Assembly: GCA_002256115.1 (NCBI GenBank)
Contig: NKIK01000037.1
Coordinates: forward strand, 1-42,787
Direction: 5' to 3'
DNA: 42,787 nucleotides
DNA from: Burkholderiales bacterium PBB3
GTDB taxonomy: Bacteria > Pseudomonadota > Gammaproteobacteria > Burkholderiales > Burkholderiaceae_C
Shown here: positions 18,095 through 27,324 of the stretch, in pieces
Layout: each line of letters opens with the position of its first letter
How positions within the stretch are numbered: position 1 is the stretch's first letter
Position numbers and translations under genes: made by a program
The notes under the pieces: generated by a model
Database searches by the model: none
The model's input: only the letters and a program-made list of their open reading frames with translations
What the model was told of the DNA's origin: nothing

Positions 18095-19408
18095 TTAGTT
18101 TTGACCCATCAACTCGTCAAAGGACAGCGTCTTGTCTGTAACTTTGGCTTTGGACAGAACGAATTCAGTCACGTTGTTTTCAATCACGATGCCTTCGACT
18201 TCGGCCATGCGGCGGTTGTCGCCGTAGTACCAACGCACCACGTCGGCAGGCTTCTCGTAGCTGGCAGCCAGCTCATCCACGTGGGCCTTGATTTGGTCAG
18301 GCTTGGCTTGCAGGTTATTGGCACGCACTAGCTCAGACACCACCAGGCCCAAACGCACCCGGCGCTCGGCTTGTGGGCGGAAGATATCGTCAGGAATCGG
18401 CGCCTTGTCAGCGTCCTTCATGCCACGTTGCTTCAAATCAGCACGGGCCGCCTCAATCATGCGCTCGGTTTCGGATTGCACGCTGGACTTTGGCAACTCC
18501 AGTTCAGCCACACTCACCAAAGCGTCCATCACGGCTTGCTTATTGCGGTTCAACAAACGGTATTTAACTTCGCGCTCCAGATTCTTGCGGATGTCAGCGC
18601 GCAGACCTTCAACGGTCGCGTCAGCAATGCCCAGGCCCTTGGCCAGTGCACCGTCGACATCTGGCAAGTTGGCTACTTCGGCCTTCTTCAGGGTTACCAT
18701 GAAGTCGGCAGTCTTGCCGGCAACATCTTGACCGTGGTAATCCGCAGGGAAAGCCAACTGGAAAGTCTTGCTTTCGCCGGTCTTCATGCCACGCACGGCT
18801 TCTTCAAATTCTTTCAGCATCTGGCCGTCGCCCACAATGAACTGGAAGTCGTCGGCTTTGCCGCCAGCGAAAGCTTCGCCGTCGATCTTGCCTTCGAAGT
18901 TCACAGTCACACGGTCGGTATCTTGCACACCCGCATCTTGTGCGCGCTGGGCGAATGTGCGGCGCTGCTTGCGCAGAATTTCAACGGTCTTGTCGATAGC
19001 AGCTTCGGTGACTTCGGTAGTGATCTTTTCCACTTCGGCAGTGGACAAATCGCCGATCGTGACTTCTGGGAACACTTCAAACACAGCGTCGAAAGCCATT
19101 TGGCCGTCGGCGGAAGCAGCTTCGCTCTCGGTGATACGGGGTTGACCCGCCACACGCAGCTTGGCTTCGTTGGCGGCCGTGGCAAACGCCTCACCGACCT
19201 TGTCATTCATCACTTCGTAGTGAACGGAGTAACCGTAACGCTGGGCCACCACGTTCATGGGTACCTTGCCTGGACGGAAACCGTCCATCTTCACGGTACG
19301 GGCCAACTTGCGCAGGCGCGTGTTGACTTCATTCTGGATCGTGCCAACGGGCAAGGTCAGAGTAATCTTACGCTCCAGCTTTTCCAGAGTTTCAACAGTA
19401 ACGGCCAT
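18095..19408 (-). CDS. tig: Trigger factor, ribosome-bound chaperone
   Basis: Trigger factor binds the ribosome exit tunnel and shields nascent chains; it also has peptidyl-prolyl isomerase activity. The 437-residue protein shows the ribosome-docking signature G-F-R-P-G-K (43-48), a central FKBP-like domain (about 160-245) and a C-terminal helical arm domain. ATG 19408 is preceded by AGGAG. It is the first gene of the tig-clpP-clpX-lon block and follows tRNA-Leu(UAG) on the same strand. Confidence 0.97.
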   Translation of the reverse strand: MAVTVETLEKLERKITLTLPVGTIQNEVNTRLRKLARTVKMDGFRPGKVPMNVVAQRYGYSVHYEVMNDKVGEAFATAANEAKLRVAGQPRITESEAASADGQMAFDAVFEVFPEVTIGDLSTAEVEKITTEVTEAAIDKTVEILRKQRRTFAQRAQDAGVQDTDRVTVNFEGKIDGEAFAGGKADDFQFIVGDGQMLKEFEEAVRGMKTGESKTFQLAFPADYHGQDVAGKTADFMVTLKKAEVANLPDVDGALAKGLGIADATVEGLRADIRKNLEREVKYRLLNRNKQAVMDALVSVAELELPKSSVQSETERMIEAARADLKQRGMKDADKAPIPDDIFRPQAERRVRLGLVVSELVRANNLQAKPDQIKAHVDELAASYEKPADVVRWYYGDNRRMAEVEGIVIENNVTEFVLSKAKVTDKTLSFDELMGQN

Positions 19409-19487
19409 GGTTCATCTCCTAAATGGTCTGGAACAGCTGCATGTCTAAGCACATTGCAACTGCCCCACAAGGCTTTTTCAAATTGAG

Positions 19488-19574
19488 TGGTGCGCGGGGG
19501 GGGACTCGAACCCCCACACCATTGCTGGCGTCAGGACCTAAACCTGGTGCGTCTACCAATTTCGCCACCCGCGC
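19488..19574 (-). tRNA. tRNA-Leu (anticodon UAG)
   Basis: An 87-base class II tRNA with encoded CCA: acceptor GCGCGGG/CCCGCGC, anticodon loop with TAG between CCAGG and CCTGA, long variable arm. It reads CUN leucine codons, in particular CUA, and stands just upstream of tig on the same strand. Confidence 0.96.
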
Positions 19575-19733
19575 AAAAAAACAGAAATGGAAGGTCAAAG
19601 CCACTTTGGTGTTTAACCAGAGCACCTTGACCACCCATTTGAAATCGGTCAGCCCGCTATTTTAACCTGAGCGCGGACCCGGTTTGCCGTCGTGGCAACC
19701 GGAACACTCAAATTTGAGCCAATCTGGCGGACT

Positions 19734-22700
19734 TTAGGCCATGCCCGGAGTATCACGCTTGATGCGGAACCAAGCGGCGTACATCGCTGGCAAAGCCAGT
19801 AAAGTCAGCACGGTGGCCACAATCAAACCACCCATGATGGCCACGGCCATAGGACCCCAGAACACCGAACGTGACAAAGGAATCATGGCCAGCACGGCAG
19901 CCGCTGCCGTCAGCACAATGGGACGCAAACGCCGCACGGCAGACTCCACAATCGCATCCCAAGCCGGAATGCCATTGGCACGGTCCTGCTCAATCTGGTC
20001 GATCAAGATCACCGAGTTGCGCTGGATCATGCCCATCAGGGCAATCACGCCCAGCAAAGCAACGAAGCCAAACGGGCGGCCCAGGACCAAGAGAGCACCG
20101 GCCACGCCGGCAATCCCCAAAGGCCCGGTGATGAAAACCAGCAGCGCACGGCTAAAGCTATGCAATTGCAACATCAACAGCGTGAAGGTCAGGAACAGCA
20201 TGACCGGCACACCTGCCACGATGGACGCAGAGCCCTTGGAGCTCTCCTCCACCGCACCAGCCACGCCAATGCGATAACCCTGCAAGCCCGCAGCATCCCA
20301 TTTGACTTCCAGCGCCTTCAGTTGGGGCAGCAATTGATTGGTCACCGTCGCGCCTTGCAGGCCTTCGATGATGTCGCTTTGCACCGTGATGGCGTAGTCG
20401 CGGTTTTCACGCCACATCACGCCGGGCTCCCAGGTGAACACGGGCTTGGCGATCTGCGTCAGCGGAATCGATTTGCCACTGGCCGTCGGCAAATAGGCAT
20501 TGCCGATATCGGTGATCGCATTGCGCTCGTCGATAGGCTGGCGCAGCACGATATCGATCAGCTTGTCGCCTTCGCGGTACTGGCCCACGGTGGAACCGGT
20601 CAGCATGACGCGCGATGCCTGCGCAATCGACTGACTGGTCACACCCAATGCGCGCGCCTTGGCTTGGTCCACTTCCAAACGCAAGACTTTGACGGATTCA
20701 TTCCAGTTGTCGTTCACGCCACGGGTGTTGGCGTTTTCACGCATCACGTGCTTGACCTCATCCGCCCGCTCACGCAACACGATCGGGTCCGGCCCCACCA
20801 CACGGAACTGCACGGGATAGGGCACAGGTGGTCCATTGGGCAGCAGCTTGACGCGGCCGCGAATCTCAGGGAAATCAGTCGCCAGCAGCGCGGGCAGCTT
20901 GATGCGCAAAGACTCGCGCACCTTCAAGTCCTTGGGCACGATGATGAACTGCGACACATTGGATTGGGGAAACACTTGGTCCAACGGCAAATAGAAGCGC
21001 GGCACGCCGGAGCCAATCCAGGTGCTGACGGTGTCCACACCCTCTTCTTGCAACAAACGTGCCTCAAGGCGCTGCGTGACCGCCTGGTTAGCCGCAAACG
21101 ATGTGCCTTCGGGGAACCATATGTCCACCAATACCTCGGGGCGGCTGGAATCGGGGAAGAACTGTTGTTGCACCTGGCCCATGCCCACTATGCCCAGCGC
21201 AAAGGTCAGCACCGTAGCGCCAATCGTCAACCAACGGTGTTTCACGCACCAGTTCACGGTCTTGCGGAAGGCGTTATAGAACGGCGTGTCAAAGTGCTCC
21301 TGGTGATCGGCATCGCCAGCAGCGGGCTTGTGCTCTTTGAGCAGCAGCGTACCCAGGTAGGGCACAAAGTACACCGACACAAACCAGCTCAAAATCAGCG
21401 CCAACACGGTCACGCCAAAGATGGCAAAGGTGTACTCGCCGGTGGTCGATTTGGCCATGCCGATGGGCAAGAAACCCACGGCTGTGATCAAGGTACCGGT
21501 CAGCATCGGCATGGCAGTCACTTCATAGGCGAAGGTGGCGGCACGCACTTTGTCGTAGCCCTCTTCCATCTTGCGCACCATCATTTCCACCGCAATGATC
21601 GCGTCATCCACCAGCAAGCCCAGCGCAATGATGAGCGAGCCCAATGAAATCTTGTGCAGGCCAATGCCCCAGTAATACATCCCTAAAAAGGTCACGGCCA
21701 ACACCAACGGAATGGTGATGCCCACGACCAAACCAGGGCGCATATCCAGATACCAACGCTTCCACAGCGGGTTATTGCCCGGGCGCTTGTGCAAGCCCAG
21801 CGCGATAAAGCTCACGGCCAACACAATCACCACGGCTTCGATCAGCACGCTGACGAATTCGTTGACCGACTTGGCAACCGCTTTGGGCTGGTCTTGCAAC
21901 TGCACCAGTTTGATACCGGCGGGCAAAGATTTTTCAATGCCATCGAACGCAACGTGCAGCGACTTGCCCAACGCAATGATGTCGCCACCCTTGGTCATGG
22001 ACACGCCCAAGGCAATCACTTCCCGGCCCTGGTGGCGCACCTTCACAGCCGGTGGGTCTACATAACCCTTGCCAATAGTGGCAATGTCTTTCAGACGCAA
22101 CTGGTTGCCGGAGGTACCGCGAATGGGCATCTCGGCCAACTCTTCAACGGTGTTGAATTGCCCGCCAACGCGCACTTGCAGAACATCCAGCGGGGACTGC
22201 ACCGTACCGGCAGGCTCCACCGCATTTTGTTGACCCAATTGGGCCAGCACCTGGTTCAAATCCAGCCCCAGTTGGGCCAGGCGTTTTTGTGAAATTTCGA
22301 TGTACAGCTTTTCGTCTTGCTGGCCGAACAATTCCACCTTGGCCACATCGGGCACGCGCAGCAGGCGCTGGCGCACATCGTCGGCAAAGGTCTTCAGTTC
22401 CGCGTAGTTGAAGCCATCGGCTTCCAGCGCATAAATCACGCCATACACATCGCCAAACTCGTCGTTAAAAAACGGGCCCAACACGCCACCTGGCAAGGTG
22501 CCGCGGATGTCGCCAATCTTCTTGCGCACGCTGTACCAAACATTGGGCACATCCGAAGGCTTGCTGGAGTCCTTGATCTGGAAAATGATTTGCGACTCGC
22601 CGGGCTTGGAATAGCTGCGGATCTTGTCGGCATAGGGCACCTCTTGCAGGGTGCGTTCGATCTTGTCAGTGACCTGCTCGGCCACCTGCTGCGCAGTCGC

Positions 22701-22886
22701 GCCCGGCCAGTAGGTACGCACGACCATGGCGCGGAAGGTGAACGGCGGATCTTCATCCTGGCCGAGCTGGAAATAGGCTACCGCCCCCAGCACCATCAGC
22801 ACAATCATCAAATAGCGGGTGAGCGCCACGTGCTCCAACGCCCACTTAGACAGGTTGAAGCCTTTCTTGGGTTCTTGCAAGTTCAT
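19734..22886 (-). CDS. RND-family multidrug efflux transporter, inner-membrane pump (AcrB-like)
   Basis: A 1050-residue proton-driven exporter of the HAE1 branch. It has an N-terminal membrane helix after about residue 22 (Y-L-M-I-V-L-M-V-L-G-A-V-A-Y-F), two large periplasmic loops and two six-helix bundles. The proton-relay acidic pair is visible in G-L-L-V-D-D-A-I-I-A-V-E, where D-D sits in TM4. The heavy-metal branch signatures are absent. It starts 7 bases after the adaptor gene ends, so the two are co-translated. No outer-membrane channel gene is present, so a TolC-like protein encoded elsewhere must complete the pump. Substrates cannot be predicted. Confidence 0.93.
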   Translation of the reverse strand: MNLQEPKKGFNLSKWALEHVALTRYLMIVLMVLGAVAYFQLGQDEDPPFTFRAMVVRTYWPGATAQQVAEQVTDKIERTLQEVPYADKIRSYSKPGESQIIFQIKDSSKPSDVPNVWYSVRKKIGDIRGTLPGGVLGPFFNDEFGDVYGVIYALEADGFNYAELKTFADDVRQRLLRVPDVAKVELFGQQDEKLYIEISQKRLAQLGLDLNQVLAQLGQQNAVEPAGTVQSPLDVLQVRVGGQFNTVEELAEMPIRGTSGNQLRLKDIATIGKGYVDPPAVKVRHQGREVIALGVSMTKGGDIIALGKSLHVAFDGIEKSLPAGIKLVQLQDQPKAVAKSVNEFVSVLIEAVVIVLAVSFIALGLHKRPGNNPLWKRWYLDMRPGLVVGITIPLVLAVTFLGMYYWGIGLHKISLGSLIIALGLLVDDAIIAVEMMVRKMEEGYDKVRAATFAYEVTAMPMLTGTLITAVGFLPIGMAKSTTGEYTFAIFGVTVLALILSWFVSVYFVPYLGTLLLKEHKPAAGDADHQEHFDTPFYNAFRKTVNWCVKHRWLTIGATVLTFALGIVGMGQVQQQFFPDSSRPEVLVDIWFPEGTSFAANQAVTQRLEARLLQEEGVDTVSTWIGSGVPRFYLPLDQVFPQSNVSQFIIVPKDLKVRESLRIKLPALLATDFPEIRGRVKLLPNGPPVPYPVQFRVVGPDPIVLRERADEVKHVMRENANTRGVNDNWNESVKVLRLEVDQAKARALGVTSQSIAQASRVMLTGSTVGQYREGDKLIDIVLRQPIDERNAITDIGNAYLPTASGKSIPLTQIAKPVFTWEPGVMWRENRDYAITVQSDIIEGLQGATVTNQLLPQLKALEVKWDAAGLQGYRIGVAGAVEESSKGSASIVAGVPVMLFLTFTLLMLQLHSFSRALLVFITGPLGIAGVAGALLVLGRPFGFVALLGVIALMGMIQRNSVILIDQIEQDRANGIPAWDAIVESAVRRLRPIVLTAAAAVLAMIPLSRSVFWGPMAVAIMGGLIVATVLTLLALPAMYAAWFRIKRDTPGMA

Positions 22887-22893
22887 AGCCGCC

Positions 22894-24081
22894 TCACTTG
22901 CCCGCAGGGGCGGATGCAGCCGTGGCTGCTGCAGCAGCGCTTGCTACAGAATTAATAGCTGGCCCCGCAGGTTTGACCTGGGTCACAGCCGATTTATCCT
23001 TATAAATGGTGACTTTTTGGCCTGGGGAGAGCACATGCACACCCGCCACCACCACCTGCATGCCAGGCTGCAAGCCCGATGCCACCACCACCTCGTTGCC
23101 ATCGGCCGTGGCAATCACCACGGGCTGCAGTTTCACGCTCATGGTGGCAGTGTCCAGCACCCACACGGAAGAGTTCTGTCCGTCCTGGCGGAAAGCGCTG
23201 GTCGGCAGCTTCACGACCTGGACGCCGCTGCGGTCAAACGCTTGCGGAATGACCGACACCGTGGTGCCCAATGCGGGCGTGTCTTTGGGGTCCAGCCCCA
23301 CCTTCACCGTGAAGGTGCGCGTCACCGGATCGGCACTGGCCGCCACTTCGCGGACGACGCCTTTGTAAAGCGTGTTGGACGACCACATGCGCACGTCGGT
23401 AGTCGAGCCCACCTTCATCAGCGCCACTTTGTCTTCCGGCACCGCAAAAATCACATCGCGCGGGCCGTCTTGGGCAATGCGCACCACAGGCGTACCGGCG
23501 GTGACCACCTGGCCTGGCTCGGCATCAATGGAGGTAATCACGCCCGACACATCGGCCACCAGCGTGGTGTAGGCCGACTGGTTGCCCTGGCCTGCCAACT
23601 GCGCTTGGGCTTGGTCCAACTGGGCTTGGGCGGCTTTCAGGGCCGCGTCACGGCGCTCCAGCTCTGCACCGCTGATGAAGTTTTGGTCTTTCAAGGATTT
23701 GTAGCGTTTGAAATCGGCCAGCGCCAGATCGCGGTTGGTCAGCGCGGCGGTGGTTTGGGCTGAGGCGGCTTGGGCGGCCAGCTTGTAATCTTGCGGGTCC
23801 AGTTGGGCCAGCACATCGCCCGCTTTGACGCGTTTGCCCAGCTCGGCCTGGCGGCGCACAATCTTGCCCGCTACCCGAAAGCCCAAACGCGATTCGACGC
23901 GGGGCCGCACTTCACCGGCAAATTCCGCACCCGATTTGATACTGTCCAAGCCCACGGTAGTGACCTTGACGGCGCGGATGGGCTCTTCAGGCGGGGCCGG
24001 TTTGGAGCATGCGGCTAGGAGCAATGCTGTGGCCAGAATGGCCGCCGTGGGGGTGAACTTGTGGGTCATGGGAGAACTCAT
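22894..24081 (-). CDS. RND efflux periplasmic adaptor lipoprotein (AcrA-like)
   Basis: The adaptor links the RND pump to an outer-membrane channel. The 395-residue protein opens with a lipoprotein signal (L-L-L-A-A-C, lipidated Cys near 25), then a barrel-sandwich lipoyl-like half motif (G-F-R-V-A-G-K-I-V), an alpha hairpin (about 110-170), the second lipoyl half and a beta-barrel domain. The tail is Ala-rich low complexity, and its DNA (22939-22997) resembles the dispersed ~60 bp repeat of this genome. An alternative start at ATG 24069 (M-T-H-K-F) gives an equally good signal. It is first in a two-gene operon. No TetR-type repressor gene is adjacent, unlike many such pumps. Confidence 0.92.
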   Translation of the reverse strand: MSSPMTHKFTPTAAILATALLLAACSKPAPPEEPIRAVKVTTVGLDSIKSGAEFAGEVRPRVESRLGFRVAGKIVRRQAELGKRVKAGDVLAQLDPQDYKLAAQAASAQTTAALTNRDLALADFKRYKSLKDQNFISGAELERRDAALKAAQAQLDQAQAQLAGQGNQSAYTTLVADVSGVITSIDAEPGQVVTAGTPVVRIAQDGPRDVIFAVPEDKVALMKVGSTTDVRMWSSNTLYKGVVREVAASADPVTRTFTVKVGLDPKDTPALGTTVSVIPQAFDRSGVQVVKLPTSAFRQDGQNSSVWVLDTATMSVKLQPVVIATADGNEVVVASGLQPGMQVVVAGVHVLSPGQKVTIYKDKSAVTQVKPAGPAINSVASAAAAATAASAPAGK

Positions 24082-24242
24082 AGCGACAGGGGTTGATGGG
24101 CATCAAACATTCCAGCTAATGACTGGCTGGTTAGTAATTTAGGGTAACTACTGAGTTTTGTCAAGCGAAAGCAAGTTGCAAAGCGCTTTAGCGCACGGAC
24201 AAAGCGCGCAAACCGGTGTTGTGCAGCAGGCAAAATCAGCGC

Positions 24243-25121
24243 ATGCAATCCCCCTCCCCTGTGGCTGCGGCCAGCCCGGCGCCCATCGCCCACTACGAGA
24301 ATTTTCCGGTCGCGTCCTTCTTGTGCCCAGCCCACTTGCGCGCGCCGATTGCAGCCATCTACCACTTTGCCCGTACGGCAGACGACATTGCGGATGAAGG
24401 TGACGCCTCGGCAGACCAGCGCTTGGTGGATTTGGCGGCTTACCGGACGGACCTGCACGCCGCCGCCGAGGGCAGCCCTACCAGTACTCGCTGGCCCCAA
24501 GTCTTTGCGCCGCTAGCCGCCACCATCCGCCAACACCAATTGCCTGTGCAGTTGCTGGACGACCTGATAGACGCCTTTGTGCAAGACACCCGCAAGACAG
24601 CGGAGGGCTCGGGCTACGCCAACGACGCCGAGCTGCTGGACTACTGTCGCCGCTCCGCCAACCCGGTGGGCCGCCTGCTTTTACACCTGTATGGCGTGAA
24701 CGACGCGCAGGCCCTGCAGCGCAGCGATGCCATTTGCTCGGCCTTGCAACTGATCAACTTTTGGCAAGACCTGAGTGTGGATTTGCCGCGCGGACGTTAC
24801 TACCTGCCCGCAGACGCACTGGCGCAGTGGGGACTGAGTCAGGCCGACCTGCAAACCGCAGTGCGAACCGGCCAGCAACCGCAAAACGCTACACAATTGA
24901 TAGCTGCTCTCGCACATTCTGCGCGGGCCCTGATGCTATTTGGCTCTAAATTAGTGCACCAAGTGCCGGGCCGGGCAGGCTGGGAGCTGCGCCTGGTGGT
25001 ACAGGGCGGCCTGCGCATTCTGGACCGCATGGCGGCGCTGAACTACGCCACGCTGACGCAGCGCCCCACGCTGCGCAAGTGGGACTACGTGGTGATGGTT
25101 TGGCGAGCGCTATGGATGTAG
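24243..25121 (+). CDS. hpnC: Hydroxysqualene synthase HpnC
   Basis: HpnC converts presqualene diphosphate to hydroxysqualene, the second step of the bacterial HpnCDE squalene route. The 292-residue protein is an all-alpha trans-isoprenyl synthase with two Asp-rich motifs: D-D-I-A-D-E (47-52) and N-F-W-Q-D-L-S-V-D (172-180). The HpnC-type G-G-L-R-I-L-D-R lies near the C-terminus. DNA at 24885-24953 encoding Q-N-A-T-Q-L-I-A-A-L-A-H-S closely resembles the dispersed repeat of this genome, yet the frame stays open. hpnD and hpnE lie 3 kb away rather than adjacent. ATG 24243 is preferred; no strong ribosome site is visible. Confidence 0.92.
   Translation: MQSPSPVAAASPAPIAHYENFPVASFLCPAHLRAPIAAIYHFARTADDIADEGDASADQRLVDLAAYRTDLHAAAEGSPTSTRWPQVFAPLAATIRQHQLPVQLLDDLIDAFVQDTRKTAEGSGYANDAELLDYCRRSANPVGRLLLHLYGVNDAQALQRSDAICSALQLINFWQDLSVDLPRGRYYLPADALAQWGLSQADLQTAVRTGQQPQNATQLIAALAHSARALMLFGSKLVHQVPGRAGWELRLVVQGGLRILDRMAALNYATLTQRPTLRKWDYVVMVWRALWM
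24885..24953 (+). repeat. Dispersed ~60 bp repeat, copy D, inside hpnC
   Basis: Starts CGCTACACAATTGATAGCTG and ends TATTTGGCTCT, matching copies A-C in layout: CGCTACA, then TAGCTGCTC-CGCAC, then GGGC/CCTGA and ATTTGGC. More diverged than A-C. It is fully translated as part of HpnC. Confidence 0.7.
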
Positions 25122-25228
25122 TGCTTGCTTCTGTGCGCCATTGCACAGTGCTATTGGGGTAAATGGGCCAGACTTCTTTGAAGCGAGGCCATAGCCGCTA
25201 CAGTTTGAAACGACTGATTTGCGCGGCT

Positions 25229-25249
25229 TCGTGAAGCTGGCTTTCACGA
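25229..25249. repeat. Perfect inverted repeat upstream of the outer-membrane barrel gene
   Basis: TCGTGAA and TTCACGA flank a 7-base spacer, 66 bases before ATG 25316. It has the form of an operator for a dimeric regulator; there is no T tract, so it is not a terminator. The regulator is unknown. Confidence 0.4.
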
Positions 25250-25315
25250 CACTAGACTCAGTACCAACAGACACACCGATAGCCTGATATTTCAACCCAA
25301 CACAAGCCCATTTCC

Positions 25316-26314
25316 ATGACTGATCGTCCCATGCCCCACTTTCTGAACCGCACCTCGACAACCTGTAGTTTGGTGGCGCTTGCATGTTTGACTTTCGCAT
25401 CTGGCGTGGCGGCACAAGGGGCTCCCGATCCAACTCCCGCAACCCAAAAGGTGGACGTAGAAGCATCCGTTGAGGCCGCGCGCGAGGCTACGCGCTCCGC
25501 AGCCGTTTGGCTGGCCAGTGGAGTGGATAGCTGGTTTGGAAACAAGCCCTTCAGCGAAGGTGGTCAGGTCAACGATGGCGAGTTGAATGTCAAGTTTTAC
25601 AGCCGACAGGACCAAAAGACGGACTATTCAGTGACCTTTAATGCGCGCTTCAAGCTGCCGAATCTAGAAGAAAAGACTTACCTGTTCACTGGTCGAGACA
25701 ACAACGCTGGCGTAGTCTCTGATAGGCCCGCAGTTTTCTCCAATAAGCAACGCTTGTTACAACCCAATTCAACATTAGACACTTCATTCTTTGCAGGTCT
25801 AGGACGCAGCTTTAGTGATTCTTTCGATGCCCGAATTGGCTTTCAAGGCGGGTTAAAACTCTATGCACAGGGGCGCTATCGCAAGGAATGGAAGCTTGCA
25901 GCTGACGAGTCCGCTGAATTTAGTCAAACCATTTACGTGACACAGGCAGATGGCGTTGGGTCATCGTCAGTTGTGTCCTACCAGCGCCAGTTTTCCCCCA
26001 CATTAGTGGGCCGCTGGTTGAACGTTGTGGACGTGACACAAAACGATACCAATGCCGAATGGAACAGCAGTTTGGGAATTTTCAAATCATTTGGTTCACA
26101 ACGGCTACTGTCACTGGAACTGCTGGCGAGTGCCAAGCAAAATACAGGACTGCCCCTCACTGACTATGGAGTGCAGGCGCGCTGGGAACAGCCAGTCCTT
26201 CACAACCGCTTGATTGGTGAAATTGTGCTCGGCCACTTTTGGCCGCAAACACTCGACCCCAACGACCGCACCACGGCTTGGGCAGTGGGCACCGGGGTGA
26301 AAATGAAGTTCTAG
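25316..26314 (+). CDS. Predicted outer-membrane beta-barrel protein, function unknown
   Basis: The 332-residue product has a Sec signal peptide (C-S-L-V-A-L-A-C-L-T-F-A-S-G, cleavage after A-A-Q near residue 34), a short Ala/Glu-rich stretch, then alternating hydrophobic and polar beta strands and ends in K-M-K-F. A C-terminal Phe is the usual assembly signal for outer-membrane barrels. No cysteine-rich, TonB-box or enzymatic motif is visible. It lies between hpnC and hpnD on the same strand, 194 bases after hpnC, so it could be linked to membrane lipid changes, but this is only positional. ATG 25331 is an alternative start. Confidence 0.72.
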   Translation: MTDRPMPHFLNRTSTTCSLVALACLTFASGVAAQGAPDPTPATQKVDVEASVEAAREATRSAAVWLASGVDSWFGNKPFSEGGQVNDGELNVKFYSRQDQKTDYSVTFNARFKLPNLEEKTYLFTGRDNNAGVVSDRPAVFSNKQRLLQPNSTLDTSFFAGLGRSFSDSFDARIGFQGGLKLYAQGRYRKEWKLAADESAEFSQTIYVTQADGVGSSSVVSYQRQFSPTLVGRWLNVVDVTQNDTNAEWNSSLGIFKSFGSQRLLSLELLASAKQNTGLPLTDYGVQARWEQPVLHNRLIGEIVLGHFWPQTLDPNDRTTAWAVGTGVKMKF

Positions 26315-26421
26315 GGCGTATGCCCGTGCCCGTGCCAGCGCACCTGGCACTTGAGCGACAGCCACTGCGCCAGCCCTTGGTTCGCTGAACTATAGTTTCA
26401 GCCATACCCAAGGAAGTCCCC

Positions 26422-27015
26422 ATGAACGACAGAGCGCAATTCACCCGGATGGACCAGAGCACCCAGGAGGACTGGGTGCTGATCGTGCCAGAGGCCATGA
26501 AGATGGCGCGGGGATTGCCGGACCGTGTTCTTGCGCACCTGCAGCTGCTGGATGGCGACTACGGCGGCTTCCCGGTGGACCGGCTCACGCACAGCCTGCA
26601 AACCGCAACCCTGGCGATGAAAGCCGGGCGCGATGAGGAATACATCGTCTGCGCCCTGTTGCACGACATTGGCGACACCCTGGGCAGCTTCAACCACCCG
26701 GACATTGCGGCGGCCATCCTCAAGCCCTTTGTCAGCGATGCCAACCACTGGATGATCCAAAACCACGGCATCTTTCAGGGCTACAACTTCTTTCACCACA
26801 TTGGCATGAACCGGGACATGCGCGATATGTTTGCTGCCAGCCCGCACTACGAGCGCACAGCGGAGTTCATCGCGCTCTATGACAACCCGGCGTTCGACCC
26901 CAAAACCGAGACATTTCCGTTGAGCACGTTTGAGCCGCTGGTGCGGCGCCTGATGGCTGCGCCCAAGAACAGTGTGTACAAGGCGGCGATGGAGCCGCAG
27001 GGGGCGGTGGGTTGA
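26422..27015 (+). CDS. HD-domain protein, possibly an HD-type diiron oxygenase (PhnZ/MIOX-like)
   Basis: A 197-residue soluble protein with a compact HD domain: H in L-T-H-S-L-Q-T-A, H-D in A-L-L-H-D-I-G-D, a His in N-H-P-D-I, and later F-H-H-I-G-M-N-R-D. The H-S-L-Q...AG...A-L-L-H-D spacing and the ~190-residue length resemble PhnZ/TmpB-type HD oxygenases that cleave C-P or C-C bonds, more than nucleotide phosphohydrolases. The end motif F-D-P-K-T-E-T-F-P-L-S-T-F-E-P-L-V-R-R looks conserved. Substrate is unknown. AAGGAAG ends 5 bases before ATG 26422. It separates hpnC from hpnDE together with its two neighbours. Confidence 0.75.
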   Translation: MNDRAQFTRMDQSTQEDWVLIVPEAMKMARGLPDRVLAHLQLLDGDYGGFPVDRLTHSLQTATLAMKAGRDEEYIVCALLHDIGDTLGSFNHPDIAAAILKPFVSDANHWMIQNHGIFQGYNFFHHIGMNRDMRDMFAASPHYERTAEFIALYDNPAFDPKTETFPLSTFEPLVRRLMAAPKNSVYKAAMEPQGAVG

Positions 27016-27324
27016 AGTTAGGTTGGAAGCGCATACGCTTGCCCTCTCGTTAACATCCTCATTGGCAAGCGAAAGAAGAGTTTCTATTCGTGTAGTTGAG
27101 ACGCCTTCCGCTTTGGTTTGTAGGACGCCCACCCGCAATGGCGGACCAATGGTAGCGCGAACGCATCAAAGGGCGGGCGTCGTATAAACCTAAGCGGAAA
27201 CAGTCATTCACGTTAGTGTTCCAGCAGGATAGCTTCGTCTCATACTCCACCGCCAGATTCTTTGCACGATCAGCCTTTTGGTACCCGTCACGGTTGCTAT
27301 AGGCCATACCTAAGGTTAGCCCTC
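27016..27324. other. Intergenic stretch without recognised features
   Basis: About 309 bases of mixed composition. An 82-codon open frame exists on the minus strand (27059-27307) without recognisable domains or ribosome site. I see no RNA gene or repeat. Confidence 0.4.

Noticed and set aside
19679..19702. Terminator after the RND pump gene
   Set aside because: A near-perfect GC hairpin exists but has a bulge and no T tract on the minus strand.
20160..21647. 495-codon plus-strand open frame opposite the RND pump
   Set aside because: Shadow of a conserved 1050-residue gene; composition (His, Gln, Arg-rich) is typical of antisense frames.
24100..24150. TetR-type operator upstream of the efflux operon
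   Set aside because: CCAGCTAATGACTGGCTGG-like symmetry is imperfect and no TetR gene is adjacent; evidence too weak.
27059..27307. 82-codon minus-strand open frame
   Set aside because: No recognisable motif, ribosome site or conserved neighbour; left as intergenic.
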